Positions 46,667 to 56,034 are shown, counted from the stretch's first letter. The stretch: DNA of 64,000 bases from Deltaproteobacteria bacterium (GCA_024102635.1 JAGFJO010000006.1:158706-222705), one strand, 5' to 3'. The notes: a model not told the origin generated them from the sequence alone. Made by a program: numbers and translations.

Positions 46667-46977
46667 AGATATTCGGAAATGCTGTTCTATTATTAAACGT
46701 TCTACAGCAACCGGCCAAGATAATTAATAAATCTCCATAATCTTGTGTTTTTGCACGAAAATAAAATATCCTTCTCGACGTTTTCTTTTAAACACCCCTA
46801 CGGGCTAAGCCGACAATCTCATTTGAATCATATGCAAATTTGTCGGGAGAAACTAAAAAGCAATCTGCCTCAACGAAGAGACAAAAGTTCGATGCCGCCA
46901 GTTCATGAAATACAGAACCTAGGCAGATCAATTATCTACGTTGTTAAGAGCCGATAAAACCGATATAGAACTTAAAC
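46667..46977. other. AT-rich divergent intergenic region
   Basis: About 310 bases, AT-rich compared with its surroundings, between ruvX and the M23 endopeptidase gene. Promoters for both should be here. A 70-codon frame (46745-46957) has no ribosome binding site or family resemblance and I do not count it. Confidence 0.45.
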
Positions 46978-48318
46978 ATGCGAGTAACATACGCCGTTTC
47001 ACACCATCGCTGGTTGGTTTTCATACTTGCGACCGTCTTACTTCAGTCCGCTGTTATTAGTACAGCCCTTTATCTCCGGTCCGGCAAAGAAACGGCAACT
47101 CCGTTAACTTCCTCAGAGCAGGTCGCCTCCCTGCCCAACGCGGCGGATAGCGGGCAGCCGGCTGCAGTCGAGACTCACACCGAAGCAGCACCTCAGGCTA
47201 AGACCGTGAAATATAAGGTCCTGCCTGGAGATACTCTTACAAAGATCTGGGTCAAGAACGGCTCAACGGTTGCTGCGGCAGTTAGCGCCGCTGACGCATT
47301 CCGGCAGGCGGGCATATCGCTAAACTCTCTTAGACTAAACGAAGAGATAGAGATTACCCTTCAGGGAGAAAATGAAATCGTCGGCCTCAAGAAGAAGCTG
47401 CCTGAAGGCAAGACTTTAATACTGACCGGCAATTCGCAAGACGGCTATACAGCCGAGATTGAGCAACAGCCGGTGATAGAGAAACAGCGCATAGTCAGCT
47501 ATCCCATTTTCAACTCCTTCTCTTTAGCGGCGCAGGAAGCTTCGGTTCCCGCAGAGATCACCGATGACCTTGTCGATCTGTTCAGTGGGCGCTTGGACTT
47601 CAATCGGGATCTTCGCCCGGGAGATAGCTTTACCGTTATCTACAATGAGCGCGTAACGGAGAGCGGCGAGGTTCTTTCGCCCGGTATTATCAAGGCTGTT
47701 TCCATCGAGAACAATGGCAAACTTCTCGCTGCTATGCGTCATGCCGGTAAGGATGGCAGGGCGGTCTATTACGACGAAAACGGCCAGCCGGTGGGGAATT
47801 ATTTCTTAAGATATCCATTGCGCTTCACCCGCATCTCCTCGGTTTTTTCAAACTCGCGATTCCATCCCATTCTTCACGTTAAAAGGCCCCACAACGGAGT
47901 GGATTTTGCTGCTCCCACCGGCACCCCCGTAAGGACAGTCGCAGACGGAATAGTAGAAGCGGCAGGATACGGAAGTGGGACCGGCAACATGGTCAAGATA
48001 AGACACGACGACCGCTATACTACCGCGTATCTACATCTCTCGAAGATCTCAGTGAAAAAAGGTGCACGCGTCTCCCGCGGGCAGTTGATAGGCGCCGTTG
48101 GAATGACAGGGCTGGCAACGGCTCCGCATCTTCACTTCAGCTTGTATCATAATGATAAGTTTGTGGACCCGTTGAAAGCGAAACTCCCAGTAGCTCCCGC
48201 CAACGGAGTAAAGGTTCCCCCTGCTTACATAACAGCCACATTGCAGACCCTGAAGGCGCAGCACGAAATGGTGCGCCTAGCCTCCATTTTAGGGCTGCAC
48301 CGCGGGCGCGAAGTATAA
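46978..48318 (+). CDS. M23 family cell-wall endopeptidase, MepM-like
   Basis: 446 residues: an N-terminal membrane helix (about 10-30), an OapA/LysM-like domain (about 75-160) with LPGDTLTKIW, a middle domain, and a LytM/M23 peptidase domain (about 280-390). The zinc-binding set is intact: His305 and Asp309 in HNGVDFAAP, and His384 and His386 in HLHFSLY. It is close in layout to MepM, which cuts cross-links in peptidoglycan to allow growth. Together with mltG upstream it makes a small cell-wall hub. Confidence 0.9.
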   Translation: MRVTYAVSHHRWLVFILATVLLQSAVISTALYLRSGKETATPLTSSEQVASLPNAADSGQPAAVETHTEAAPQAKTVKYKVLPGDTLTKIWVKNGSTVAAAVSAADAFRQAGISLNSLRLNEEIEITLQGENEIVGLKKKLPEGKTLILTGNSQDGYTAEIEQQPVIEKQRIVSYPIFNSFSLAAQEASVPAEITDDLVDLFSGRLDFNRDLRPGDSFTVIYNERVTESGEVLSPGIIKAVSIENNGKLLAAMRHAGKDGRAVYYDENGQPVGNYFLRYPLRFTRISSVFSNSRFHPILHVKRPHNGVDFAAPTGTPVRTVADGIVEAAGYGSGTGNMVKIRHDDRYTTAYLHLSKISVKKGARVSRGQLIGAVGMTGLATAPHLHFSLYHNDKFVDPLKAKLPVAPANGVKVPPAYITATLQTLKAQHEMVRLASILGLHRGREV

Positions 48319-48360
48319 GATTCCTTCCTCCGATAATCTCCAATCAACGCTTAAGAGTAT

Positions 48361-48385
48361 GCACCCGAAATGGTGCTATTTTATT
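48361..48385 (+). terminator. weak terminator-like hairpin
   Basis: GCACC and GGTGC pair around a 6-base loop, followed by TATTTTATT. It lies 42 bases after the M23 gene and may partly stop its transcript before cinA. Confidence 0.35.
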
Positions 48386-48410
48386 CAAAATGATTTAATT
48401 CCCTAGGGCA

Positions 48411-49682
48411 ATGGAAAGTATCTCTATACTCAGCATAGGCTCCGAGCTATTAGACGGTAGAGTTGCCGACACGAACTGTAATTTTCTCTGCACAGAGCTC
48501 AGCAACAGGGGGCTGGTTGTGAAAGGCACTCAGAGCTGCGGCGATGACATTGACGACATAGTTTCCGCCTTAGAATTTCTCTCTGAACGCAGCACTACGG
48601 TAATTATCTCCGGCGGCCTGGGGCCCACCACCGATGATCTCACTAGAGAGGCGGTGGCAAAGTTCTGCGGTAAGGCGCTATCACAAGACAACGCCGCTCT
48701 TGAAATGATTAAGGCGGCTTTCAAGCGGCGCAAGAGAGAATTCCCCGCCTCTAATGAAAAGCAGTCATTTTTTCCCGATGGAGCAGCAATCATCAACAAT
48801 CCCGTGGGAACTGCTCCGGGCTTCGTCATAGAGCATAAAAAAGTGCATATCTTCTCTTTGCCGGGAGTTCCTTCAGAGCTCCGAGCAATGTTTGCCGAAA
48901 GTGTCCTGCCCGCAATCTGCGAACGGGCAAAGGGAAGCCGCATAATCAGAACAGCCGCGATAAAACTCTTCGGTGTGCCTGAGTCGGCCGCCGGAATAAG
49001 GATAGTAGAAGTTAATCTGCCCTCTAACGTATCAGTGTCGTATCGAGCCGCATTCCCCGAGATTCATATCTTACTTAAGTGTTCCGACGAGTCGTTGGAT
49101 CTGGCCTACTGGAAGGAGAAATGCGTAGCCGCAGTGGGTAGCGAAAATGTTTTTTCACGTAGCCTGGATGAAAGTTTTGAATCATCAATTAATAAGCTGT
49201 TAATTTCAAAGAACCTCACTGTAACCACAGCAGAATCATGCACAGGCGGCATGGCGGCGCAGATGCTTACAGCATCTCCGGGTGCTTCGGCCTACTTCTT
49301 AGCGAGCTTTGTGACTTATAGTAATCAAGCAAAGAAAAATTTACTCGGCGTTGACGAGGTATTACTAACGAGTAAGGGCGCTGTAAGCGGCGAAACTGCC
49401 CGCGCGATGGCAGCTGGCTGCAGGAAAGCGGCAGGAGCGGACATAGCCCTGTCGATAACAGGAATCGCAGGCCCTGACGGCGGAACTCTCGAAAAGCCTG
49501 TCGGGCTTTTTTATGTCGGGCTCAGTAGCGCTGAAGCAGATAGAAGTTTTTGCTATTTCATGCCCTCCGTCAGGAAGGCTATACGGCGTTATGCTTCGTA
49601 CATGGCGTTAGATATTCTGCGCCGCTACCTTTTAGACCTTCCATTCATACCTCAATATGAACCAGACCAGCAACGGCGATGA
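48411..49682 (+). CDS. cinA: CinA family protein (MoCF-like domain plus NMN deamidase domain)
   Basis: 423 residues. The N-terminal molybdopterin-binding-like domain (1-170) has GGLGPTTDDLTREA. The C-terminal PncC-type domain (about 260-415) has ESCTGGMAA and the downstream GIAGPDGGT. The enzyme hydrolyses NMN and pyrophosphate-containing nucleotides such as ADP-ribose, so it acts in NAD salvage. The rlmD-like gene starts 26 bases before its stop, suggesting coupled translation. Confidence 0.92.
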   Translation: MESISILSIGSELLDGRVADTNCNFLCTELSNRGLVVKGTQSCGDDIDDIVSALEFLSERSTTVIISGGLGPTTDDLTREAVAKFCGKALSQDNAALEMIKAAFKRRKREFPASNEKQSFFPDGAAIINNPVGTAPGFVIEHKKVHIFSLPGVPSELRAMFAESVLPAICERAKGSRIIRTAAIKLFGVPESAAGIRIVEVNLPSNVSVSYRAAFPEIHILLKCSDESLDLAYWKEKCVAAVGSENVFSRSLDESFESSINKLLISKNLTVTTAESCTGGMAAQMLTASPGASAYFLASFVTYSNQAKKNLLGVDEVLLTSKGAVSGETARAMAAGCRKAAGADIALSITGIAGPDGGTLEKPVGLFYVGLSSAEADRSFCYFMPSVRKAIRRYASYMALDILRRYLLDLPFIPQYEPDQQRR

Positions 49683-50910
49683 TGTTCTTCTGCAGGTAGA
49701 AGGACTGGCCTACGGCGGCGAGGCGGTCGCAAAGGTTATTGCAGGCCCTCCGGCCCAGATAGGAAAAAAAGCGCTGATTGCATTCGCCGTTCCGGGGGAG
49801 CTCGTCTCCGCCCGTATAGATGAGGACGGCCAGAGGCTGATAAGGGCCTCTTTGCTTGAAGTAAAAAGGGCCGCAGAAGAGCGCTGTTCTCCTCCGTGTC
49901 CATACTTTACAAAGTGCGGGGGGTGCGATCTGCAACACATGCAAATTGAGAAGCAGAGATCTGCCAAGCTCGATATGGTAAGCAGTACACTGAGAGCGAA
50001 GGCCGGCATAACACCGCTTCAGAGCGCCGAACTTTTAGGGGAAGGCCTTCCGGCTTTTCGCTATAGACGAAGAGTTCATGTCCACATAACTCCCGCCGGA
50101 GCCATCGGCTTCAATCGCCGAGGGAGCGGTGAGGTGGTAGATATCGACGATTGTTTATTGATGAGCGAGAATCTAGCTGCAGCCTTCCGCGAGCTAAGAG
50201 CCATTGCTCCCCGGCTAGGCCCGAGCGCTGCCTCAATAAGCCTTGAAGAGTCGGGTGAAGCGGTTAATTTGATTGTGCGGCTGAGGGAGAGGTCCGCAGA
50301 AGAGAACGCTGCAGACAAAGTTGCGGAGCTACTTAGTGGGCATCCCGGAGGCGTAAAAGTGTTCCGGCGCGGGGTGCTTTTATTTGAAAGCGAAGCACCC
50401 GCCCAGGCCGGTCACTTCTCGCAAGTTAATAACGTAGCGAATGAGAAGTTAATCGGAAAAGTAGTAGAGCTTGCGCTGGACAGTCCCATTACAGAGCTTT
50501 ATGCCGGCGCAGGAAATTTATCCATTCCTCTCGCCTTGAGGGGCCGAAAGGTAACCGCCGTTGAAGTGGAACCCTCTCTGGTCAGGGCAGGAGAGGAGAA
50601 TCTCTCCCGATTGAAGTTGCAAAGCCGTATTCGCTTCGTCGAGATGAGCTGCGAAAGGTACCTTAAGGCAAACAGTGTCGAGCCTTGCGTGATACTCGAC
50701 CCTCCGCGCGCAGGTGCTAAAAATATCATTGAACAGATCAGCGCCCCCCATGTCCGGCAGATTATCTACGTAAGCTGCAATTTGCCTACCCTGGCACGGG
50801 ATCTTGCCATGCTTAAAGATCGCGGGCTGACTCTGCGAAGACTGTACGTGCTAGACATGTTTCCGCAGACACATCATGTTGAAACTATTAGCGAGTTAGT
50901 CCGGAATTAG
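49657..50910 (+). CDS. rlmD: RlmD/RumA-type 23S rRNA (uracil-5-)-methyltransferase
   Basis: 417 residues: an N-terminal TRAM domain, then the iron-sulfur cysteines in CPYFTKCGGC near residue 75 and a later one in DDCLLM. The SAM-binding segment is ELYAGAGNLSIP near 285, followed by ILDPPRAGA near 347 and the catalytic Cys in VSCNLPTLARD near 372. All parts of a 5-methyluridine rRNA methyltransferase are present. RlmD methylates U1939 in E. coli; RlmCD and TrmA are related, so the target base is inferred. It overlaps cinA by 26 bases. Confidence 0.88.
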   Translation: MNQTSNGDDVLLQVEGLAYGGEAVAKVIAGPPAQIGKKALIAFAVPGELVSARIDEDGQRLIRASLLEVKRAAEERCSPPCPYFTKCGGCDLQHMQIEKQRSAKLDMVSSTLRAKAGITPLQSAELLGEGLPAFRYRRRVHVHITPAGAIGFNRRGSGEVVDIDDCLLMSENLAAAFRELRAIAPRLGPSAASISLEESGEAVNLIVRLRERSAEENAADKVAELLSGHPGGVKVFRRGVLLFESEAPAQAGHFSQVNNVANEKLIGKVVELALDSPITELYAGAGNLSIPLALRGRKVTAVEVEPSLVRAGEENLSRLKLQSRIRFVEMSCERYLKANSVEPCVILDPPRAGAKNIIEQISAPHVRQIIYVSCNLPTLARDLAMLKDRGLTLRRLYVLDMFPQTHHVETISELVRN

Positions 50911-50975
50911 CCGATTATTGAAGCGGGCTGCTCTTTTACTAACCTCAATCAAATGTTAGGATCTTGCGGGTCCCC

Positions 50976-51410
50976 ATGAACAAGGTATTTTTAAGCTTAG
51001 TTTTCGGATTTGCCGTAATCGGCGCAATTGTGGTGTTTCAGGCCACAAAAACCACTGCTTCCTTAGTGCTTCTTCCGTCGGACCTGGAAGAATCCTCCGG
51101 TCAAACTTTCAAGCGAATCAGGGTGGCTGGCCGCGTTGCCGATTCTGCCATAGACTACAAAACCGACCCAAGCGCTGAACTAAAGTTTAGTATTGTAAAT
51201 CCTCCTACTCACCAAAATGAACCTCTAGACCCCTCGGGGCCGGTCCCAGTCGTATATAAGGGTCTTAGACCGGACATGTTTGCAGTTGGGCGGGATGTGA
51301 TTATCGATGGAGATTTTCAAGACGGAGTGCTGCAGGCAAACCGGCTTAACACGCAGTGCCCCTCAAAATATGAGCCGGCATCTCCTGACAATCCACCGCA
51401 ATCCGGCTAA
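50976..51410 (+). CDS. ccmE: cytochrome c maturation heme chaperone CcmE, CxxxY variant
   Basis: From the ATG at 50976 (a TTG at 50964 is possible) the protein has 144 residues. It has an N-terminal membrane helix (about 3-22), then an OB-fold domain with YKGLRPDMFAVGRDVIIDG, typical of CcmE. The heme-binding motif reads CPSKY: Cys128 with Tyr132, where most bacteria have HxxxY (E. coli HDENY). This CxxxY type is known from archaea and some bacteria and goes with loss of CcmH. It begins the ccm operon, 45 bases before ccmF. Confidence 0.88.
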   Translation: MNKVFLSLVFGFAVIGAIVVFQATKTTASLVLLPSDLEESSGQTFKRIRVAGRVADSAIDYKTDPSAELKFSIVNPPTHQNEPLDPSGPVPVVYKGLRPDMFAVGRDVIIDGDFQDGVLQANRLNTQCPSKYEPASPDNPPQSG

Positions 51411-51455
51411 CATTTTATTGCAAAAAACGCCTGCCTCAACCAACTGGTTATACGG

Positions 51456-53459
51456 ATGAACGAAATAGGACATTATGCTCTCTGCACCGCATGGCTACTC
51501 ACTGTGTTTGCCATAGCGGCCGGAATTTATGCCGGGAAGAAAGAGGATAACAGATGGTATCTCACCACCCGCAACGCCACAATTGCAGTCTTCATCTTTC
51601 AACTAATCGCTCTCGGAGCTCTAGCGTACCTTTTCCTAACTGATAACTACGCCAATCAGTATGTCTGGCAATTCTCTAATAGAACCATGCAGGACGTATA
51701 TAAGTTCTCCGCAATCTGGGGCGGAATGGACGGCTCAATGCTGCTTTGGTGTTTCATGCTTTCATGCAGCGCCGCTATCCTTGCAGCCGGGTCGCTTAGC
51801 ATGCCTCGGCGGCTGATGCCCTGGGTGCTGGCTGTAATTAACACATCATCGCTTTTCTTTCTAACGGTAACTGTTTACTTCACCAATCCATTTCGATATT
51901 TGAATGCTCCATTTATCCCGCCCGATGGAAACGGTTTAAATCCGCTACTGCAAAATCCTTACATGGCGATCCATCCCCCGACTCTTTACATGGGATTCAC
52001 TACGCTGGCGGTTCCGTACGCTTTCTGTATGGGTGCGCTGCTAGCAGGTGAGCTTTCGAATGAGTGGCTTAGACTTACGAGAAAATGGACCCTCGCCGCC
52101 TGGGGGTTCTTGACTGCGGGAATCGTTCTCGGAGGACATTGGGCTTATCTAGAGCTGGGATGGGGCGGATTTTGGGCTTGGGATCCGGTTGAGAACGCTT
52201 CGTTCCTACCGTGGCTCACCGGGACCGCGTTCCTTCACTCCGTAATGGTGCAGGAGCGCAAGAATATGCTTAAGTCCTGGAACGTTTGGCTGATAGTTCT
52301 CACTTACGGCCTAACCGTATTCGGCACATTTTTGACCAGATCAGGGGTGGTGCAAAGCGTGCATGCTTTTGCTTCAACCGATATCGGTTGGGTATTTCTC
52401 GTTTACCTTGGAATAATTTTCGGCACCGCCCTTGTACTAACGTTTGCAAGGCGGAAAGAGCTGGCATCCGAACGCAAGATCGAAAGCTTCCTTTCCCGAG
52501 AGGCCGCCTTTCTAGTGAATAACCTGCTTTTTCTTTCTATCTGTTTTGCGGTCTTGTGGGGCGTTCTCTTCCCGGTCTTGTCGGAAGCGGTGACCGGCAC
52601 AAAGCAGACTGTCGGGATTCCTTTTTTCAATGCAGTTAACGTTCCCCTATTCCTCTTGATGATCTTCATGATGGGGATCGGGCCTTTGATAGCCTGGAAA
52701 AAGGCGGGTCTCAAAAGCCTGGTACGCACCTTTGCTGCTCCATTTTTTTCCGCTCTGGCTGTAGCCGCTATTCTGGTGTGGGCCGGTATTACCGATTTTT
52801 ACCCGGTACTCTCGTACGCACTATGCTTCTTCGTTTTAATGACGGTATTCGGCGAGTTTCACCGCGGGTTGCGGGCACAAACGGTATCGGCTGACGGCAC
52901 CGGATCATATATATCGGGCACATCAAGGCTCATCAGGCGTCACCGCACCCGCTACATAGGGTATCTAGTTCACGTCGGAGTACTGGTGATGACGGTTAGC
53001 ATCACCGCCTCTATGGCGCATAAAATTGAGCGCGAGTTTTCCTTGTCGGGAGGAGAAACCTTTAACGTAGGACGTTTTGCTCTGACGCTGGACGGCCTCT
53101 CTGGAAAGCGCACCGAAAATTACGAAGCAGTGAAGGCTGACGTCCAAGTTAAAAGACTAAAGGACGGCGAGCCGCTCGGCACACTTCATCCGGAGATGCG
53201 CTTCTACATGCGCAACAAGGAGAACACCACGGAGGTCGCGCTCAGAATGGGGCCGCGTGAGGATCTTTATCTGGTGCTGGCAGGAATTGATGAGTCGGGC
53301 AATCGGGCATCGTTTAAAGTATTTGTGAATCCCCTTCAGATATGGCTCTGGGTCGGCACACTTATCGTATTAGGGGCAACCGCAGCTCTGCTAGTCCCGA
53401 GAAAGCAGACGAGTGGCGCCGAGGAACACGCCGCGATAAGAGAAGGAGCCAAAGTCTAG
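51456..53459 (+). CDS. ccmF: cytochrome c synthetase subunit CcmF
   Basis: 667 residues with about 15 membrane helices. The WWD heme-handling domain is visible as WGGFWAWDPVENASFLPWL near residue 240, and further conserved parts are TRSGVVQSVHAFA and NPLQIWLW. CcmF moves heme from CcmE to apocytochrome c outside the inner membrane. The next gene starts directly after the stop codon. Confidence 0.94.
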   Translation: MNEIGHYALCTAWLLTVFAIAAGIYAGKKEDNRWYLTTRNATIAVFIFQLIALGALAYLFLTDNYANQYVWQFSNRTMQDVYKFSAIWGGMDGSMLLWCFMLSCSAAILAAGSLSMPRRLMPWVLAVINTSSLFFLTVTVYFTNPFRYLNAPFIPPDGNGLNPLLQNPYMAIHPPTLYMGFTTLAVPYAFCMGALLAGELSNEWLRLTRKWTLAAWGFLTAGIVLGGHWAYLELGWGGFWAWDPVENASFLPWLTGTAFLHSVMVQERKNMLKSWNVWLIVLTYGLTVFGTFLTRSGVVQSVHAFASTDIGWVFLVYLGIIFGTALVLTFARRKELASERKIESFLSREAAFLVNNLLFLSICFAVLWGVLFPVLSEAVTGTKQTVGIPFFNAVNVPLFLLMIFMMGIGPLIAWKKAGLKSLVRTFAAPFFSALAVAAILVWAGITDFYPVLSYALCFFVLMTVFGEFHRGLRAQTVSADGTGSYISGTSRLIRRHRTRYIGYLVHVGVLVMTVSITASMAHKIEREFSLSGGETFNVGRFALTLDGLSGKRTENYEAVKADVQVKRLKDGEPLGTLHPEMRFYMRNKENTTEVALRMGPREDLYLVLAGIDESGNRASFKVFVNPLQIWLWVGTLIVLGATAALLVPRKQTSGAEEHAAIREGAKV

Positions 53460-53741
53460 ATGAGTATGATTTCGGCTCTCCTCCTTTCAGCCGCGGCGGC
53501 ATGGTATGTTTTTAGGCCGCTGATTATTGAGAACAGCCCAGCTGCCGTTCAGAATGTTTCGGGCCGCGAGCTTAAGCTGCTGGACGCCAAGCAGCGCCTA
53601 GTGCAGATGCTAAGAGACCTCGAACTTGACCGGTCCACCGATAAGATGAGCGAGCAGGAATACGATACCCTAAAGCGGACGCTTTCGTTAGAATTAGCTT
53701 CTATCTTAAAGGAGCTTGATGGACCCACCAAGGACGCCTGA
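53460..53741 (+). CDS. small CcmI-like protein
   Basis: 93 residues: an N-terminal membrane helix (about 3-22) and a helical segment with RDLELDRSTDKMSEQEYDTLKR-style sequence, which resembles the part of CcmI/CycH next to its first helix. The TPR domain of full CcmI is missing. It starts one base after the ccmF stop and overlaps ccmA by 23 bases. It may hold apocytochromes or help CcmF in the membrane; the role is inferred from position and partial resemblance. Confidence 0.75.
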   Translation: MSMISALLLSAAAAWYVFRPLIIENSPAAVQNVSGRELKLLDAKQRLVQMLRDLELDRSTDKMSEQEYDTLKRTLSLELASILKELDGPTKDA

Positions 53742-54456
53742 CATCACCGGCTCGGCAGCGATATCGGTTTCGAAGGCTTCAAAAAGTTTTCTCCACCAAC
53801 CGGCGCTCCGCGATATCACTCTTACATTATCAGCAAAAAGCCTAACCCTGCTTTGCGGCGCCAACGGATCGGGAAAGTCGACGCTACTAAGGGCGATAGC
53901 AGGTCTTAGCAGGCTGGATTCCGGTTCGCTATCGTATTCTGGAGCGCCCAAAGGCGCTGCTCCGCGGGCGCTGGTGGGATACCTCGGCCATCATCTTATG
54001 CTATATCCGCACTTGAGCGTGCTCGAAAACGGAGAGTTTGCCGCAAGAATGCTGGGAACCGCATGCGATATCGGTGCTCAACTGAATGAATGGGGCCTTG
54101 AGCCTCACGCGCACAAACGGGTGCATGAGCTGTCAAAGGGGCTGCAGGCTAGAGCGGCGCTGATGAGAATTTTCATTGGGGAGCCGGCGTATCTGCTGCT
54201 TGATGAGCCGACCTCGGCGCTTGACGAGGCGGGAGTTGAAATATTAGCGCGCCGCATAGAACGGCTCAGAGCCGCTAATGAGCAGTGCTGCGTTCTTATA
54301 GCCACCCACGATATCGCGCGCTTAGGATCGCTTGCTGAGCGCGTCGTTGTTCTAGGAGCGGGCGCCATTTTGTTCGACACGGAGAACTGTGATGAGATTG
54401 ATTCGAACAGAGCACGGGAGGAGGCCTTCAACTTGTATTCTCGCATAAACCGTTAG
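53719..54456 (+). CDS. ccmA: heme exporter ATP-binding protein CcmA
   Basis: 245 residues from the ATG at 53719, with AAGGAG four bases upstream. It is an ABC ATPase: Walker A GANGSGKST beginning at residue 47, a signature LSKGLQARAALM near 137 (the usual LSGGQ is LSKGL in this family), Walker B LLLDEPTSALD near 160, and an H-loop ATHD. CcmA and CcmB with CcmC and CcmD drive release of holo-CcmE. It overlaps the CcmI-like gene. Confidence 0.92.
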   Translation: MDPPRTPDITGSAAISVSKASKSFLHQPALRDITLTLSAKSLTLLCGANGSGKSTLLRAIAGLSRLDSGSLSYSGAPKGAAPRALVGYLGHHLMLYPHLSVLENGEFAARMLGTACDIGAQLNEWGLEPHAHKRVHELSKGLQARAALMRIFIGEPAYLLLDEPTSALDEAGVEILARRIERLRAANEQCCVLIATHDIARLGSLAERVVVLGAGAILFDTENCDEIDSNRAREEAFNLYSRINR

Positions 54457-54457
54457 C

Positions 54458-55132
54458 ATGAAGATCTTCACCTTAATAAAAAAAGATCTCCTACAAGAGT
54501 TGCGAGCCAAAGAGAGCCTTGCCTTTATGTTCTCTCTCTCCATTCTTTTCTCGGTAGTGCTGGGAATCGCCGTTAATAGCGCGCTATTGAATCAGGAGTC
54601 AGTGACAAAACTCTTCCCAGGACTACTTTGGGTCATATTTATTTTCTCCGCTACTATGACAGTAGAAAGAAGCCTGCAGAACGAGATGCAGCATATGGCT
54701 CTCGAGGGGCTGCTGCTTTTAGGAGTGTCATCTTTTCAAATATTCATAGCGAAACTCGTAAGTAACACCCTTCTTAGCGGCCTAGGATTCTTGCTATGCA
54801 CCTTTTTTCTGGCGATACTGCTTGATATTGGCATCGTTCATGTAGCCGCGCCCTTCACGCTAATCGCTTCACTAACTGTCATCGGATACTCGGCGCTTGC
54901 CACCGTGGCGGTAGCCATCTCGAGCAGCTCGCAGCTCAAAAGCCTTCTTCTGCCATTAATCTTAATCCCGCTTCTATTCCCGCTCTTCTTCGCAGCAACC
55001 GAGCTGGGCGCGGTGCTATTCGCTGGCGGAGCCTTCGATCCGGCTTCAGGATGGCTATCGTTGCTGATCGCGCTCGACGTGTTATATATCGTACTCGGAA
55101 TGAATCTTTACGAATATGTAATTAAGGAATAA
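54458..55132 (+). CDS. ccmB: heme exporter membrane protein CcmB
   Basis: 224 residues with six membrane helices and the family start KDLLQELRAKE. Conserved phrases such as EMQHMALEGLLLLG and LLLPLILIPLLFPLFF fit CcmB. It starts one base after the ccmA stop and its stop overlaps the ccmC start (TAATG). Confidence 0.92.
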   Translation: MKIFTLIKKDLLQELRAKESLAFMFSLSILFSVVLGIAVNSALLNQESVTKLFPGLLWVIFIFSATMTVERSLQNEMQHMALEGLLLLGVSSFQIFIAKLVSNTLLSGLGFLLCTFFLAILLDIGIVHVAAPFTLIASLTVIGYSALATVAVAISSSSQLKSLLLPLILIPLLFPLFFAATELGAVLFAGGAFDPASGWLSLLIALDVLYIVLGMNLYEYVIKE

Positions 55133-55815
55133 TGCTCGTCCGCTATCTGAATATATTGAGCCCGATCTTGCTTGGCATAAGCGCTGTTTTAATTGCTTAT
55201 TCGATTTATCTAGTTTTCTTGGTGGTTCCAAATGAAGCCATCATGGGGCCGGTACAGAGAATTTTTTACTTTCATGTAGGGTCCGCAATCGCCGCCTACT
55301 GCGCAATCGCGGTGCTGCTAGTGTGCAGTCTGGCTTACCTGGCCAGGAGAGAGGAAGCCTTTGACGCTATCGCCGAGGCAGCAGCCGAGGTGGCATTGTT
55401 AATGTGCACCATTGTGCTGGTATCGGGGATGATCTGGGCAAACAGCGCATGGAACACCTGGTTTAGGTGGGAACCGAGACTTGTGACCTTCCTACTTCTA
55501 TGGCTGCTGCTTCTCGCTTACTGGGGACTGAGGCAGTTCGGAGATCCGGCACGCGTGGCTGCGCACTGCGCCGTTCTTGGTATTCTTGGCGCTATCAACG
55601 TTCCGATTGTCGTGTATTCGATCAAACTGCTACCGCATATGGTACAGCTTCATCCGGAGGTAGTTGAAAGGCAGGGGCTAAAAGATCCGCTGTTTAAAAC
55701 CGCAATGTTTTGGAGCATGGGTGCAATGGTAGCCTTCCAGATGTTCCTTACTGTATTCAGAACTAGAATTGGGTTGCTTGAGAGGGAGCTTCTGCGGCGG
55801 AAAAGCCGCTTGTGA
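55132..55815 (+). CDS. ccmC: heme-handling protein CcmC
   Basis: 227 residues, six membrane helices. The two heme-ligand histidines are present: His48 in YFHVGS and His169 or His174 in PHMVQLHPE. The WWD-type motif is WNTWFRWEPRLVT (residues 107-119), where the usual WD is WE (Trp113, Glu114). CcmC loads heme on CcmE. The acidic residue is conserved in charge but not identity. Confidence 0.92.
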   Translation: MLVRYLNILSPILLGISAVLIAYSIYLVFLVVPNEAIMGPVQRIFYFHVGSAIAAYCAIAVLLVCSLAYLARREEAFDAIAEAAAEVALLMCTIVLVSGMIWANSAWNTWFRWEPRLVTFLLLWLLLLAYWGLRQFGDPARVAAHCAVLGILGAINVPIVVYSIKLLPHMVQLHPEVVERQGLKDPLFKTAMFWSMGAMVAFQMFLTVFRTRIGLLERELLRRKSRL

Positions 55816-55891
55816 GCCGGCATGATTCAGAGAGAGGCAAAGATCAAATTGTATATTGCCGGAGTAAGAACTTAGTAAGTTGGAGATTTAT

Positions 55892-56029
55892 ATGGATACA
55901 CTCTGCAGAACACTTCCCGATCTCTTTTGGGCTTACAGCGCCGTGTGGGGACTAGTCGTAGGGTATATTGTCTATCTCGGCCTGAAGTTAGGACGGATTG
56001 AAAAGAGCCTGCGAAAGCCTGAGAAATAG
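55892..56029 (+). CDS. ccmD: small cytochrome c maturation protein CcmD
   Basis: A 45-residue protein with one membrane helix (about residues 11-30, with FWAYSAVWG at its start) and a short basic C-terminus, as in CcmD. A TTGGAGA ribosome binding site lies upstream. It is located after ccmC, the usual place for ccmD, and 5 bases before engB. CcmD is needed to release holo-CcmE from the CcmABC complex. The very short size means identity rests on position, helix and charge pattern. Confidence 0.75.
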   Translation: MDTLCRTLPDLFWAYSAVWGLVVGYIVYLGLKLGRIEKSLRKPEK

Positions 56030-56034
56030 CGCCG

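Noticed and set aside
46745..46957. 70-codon frame between ruvX and the M23 gene
   Set aside because: It is in an AT-rich promoter region and lacks a ribosome binding site.
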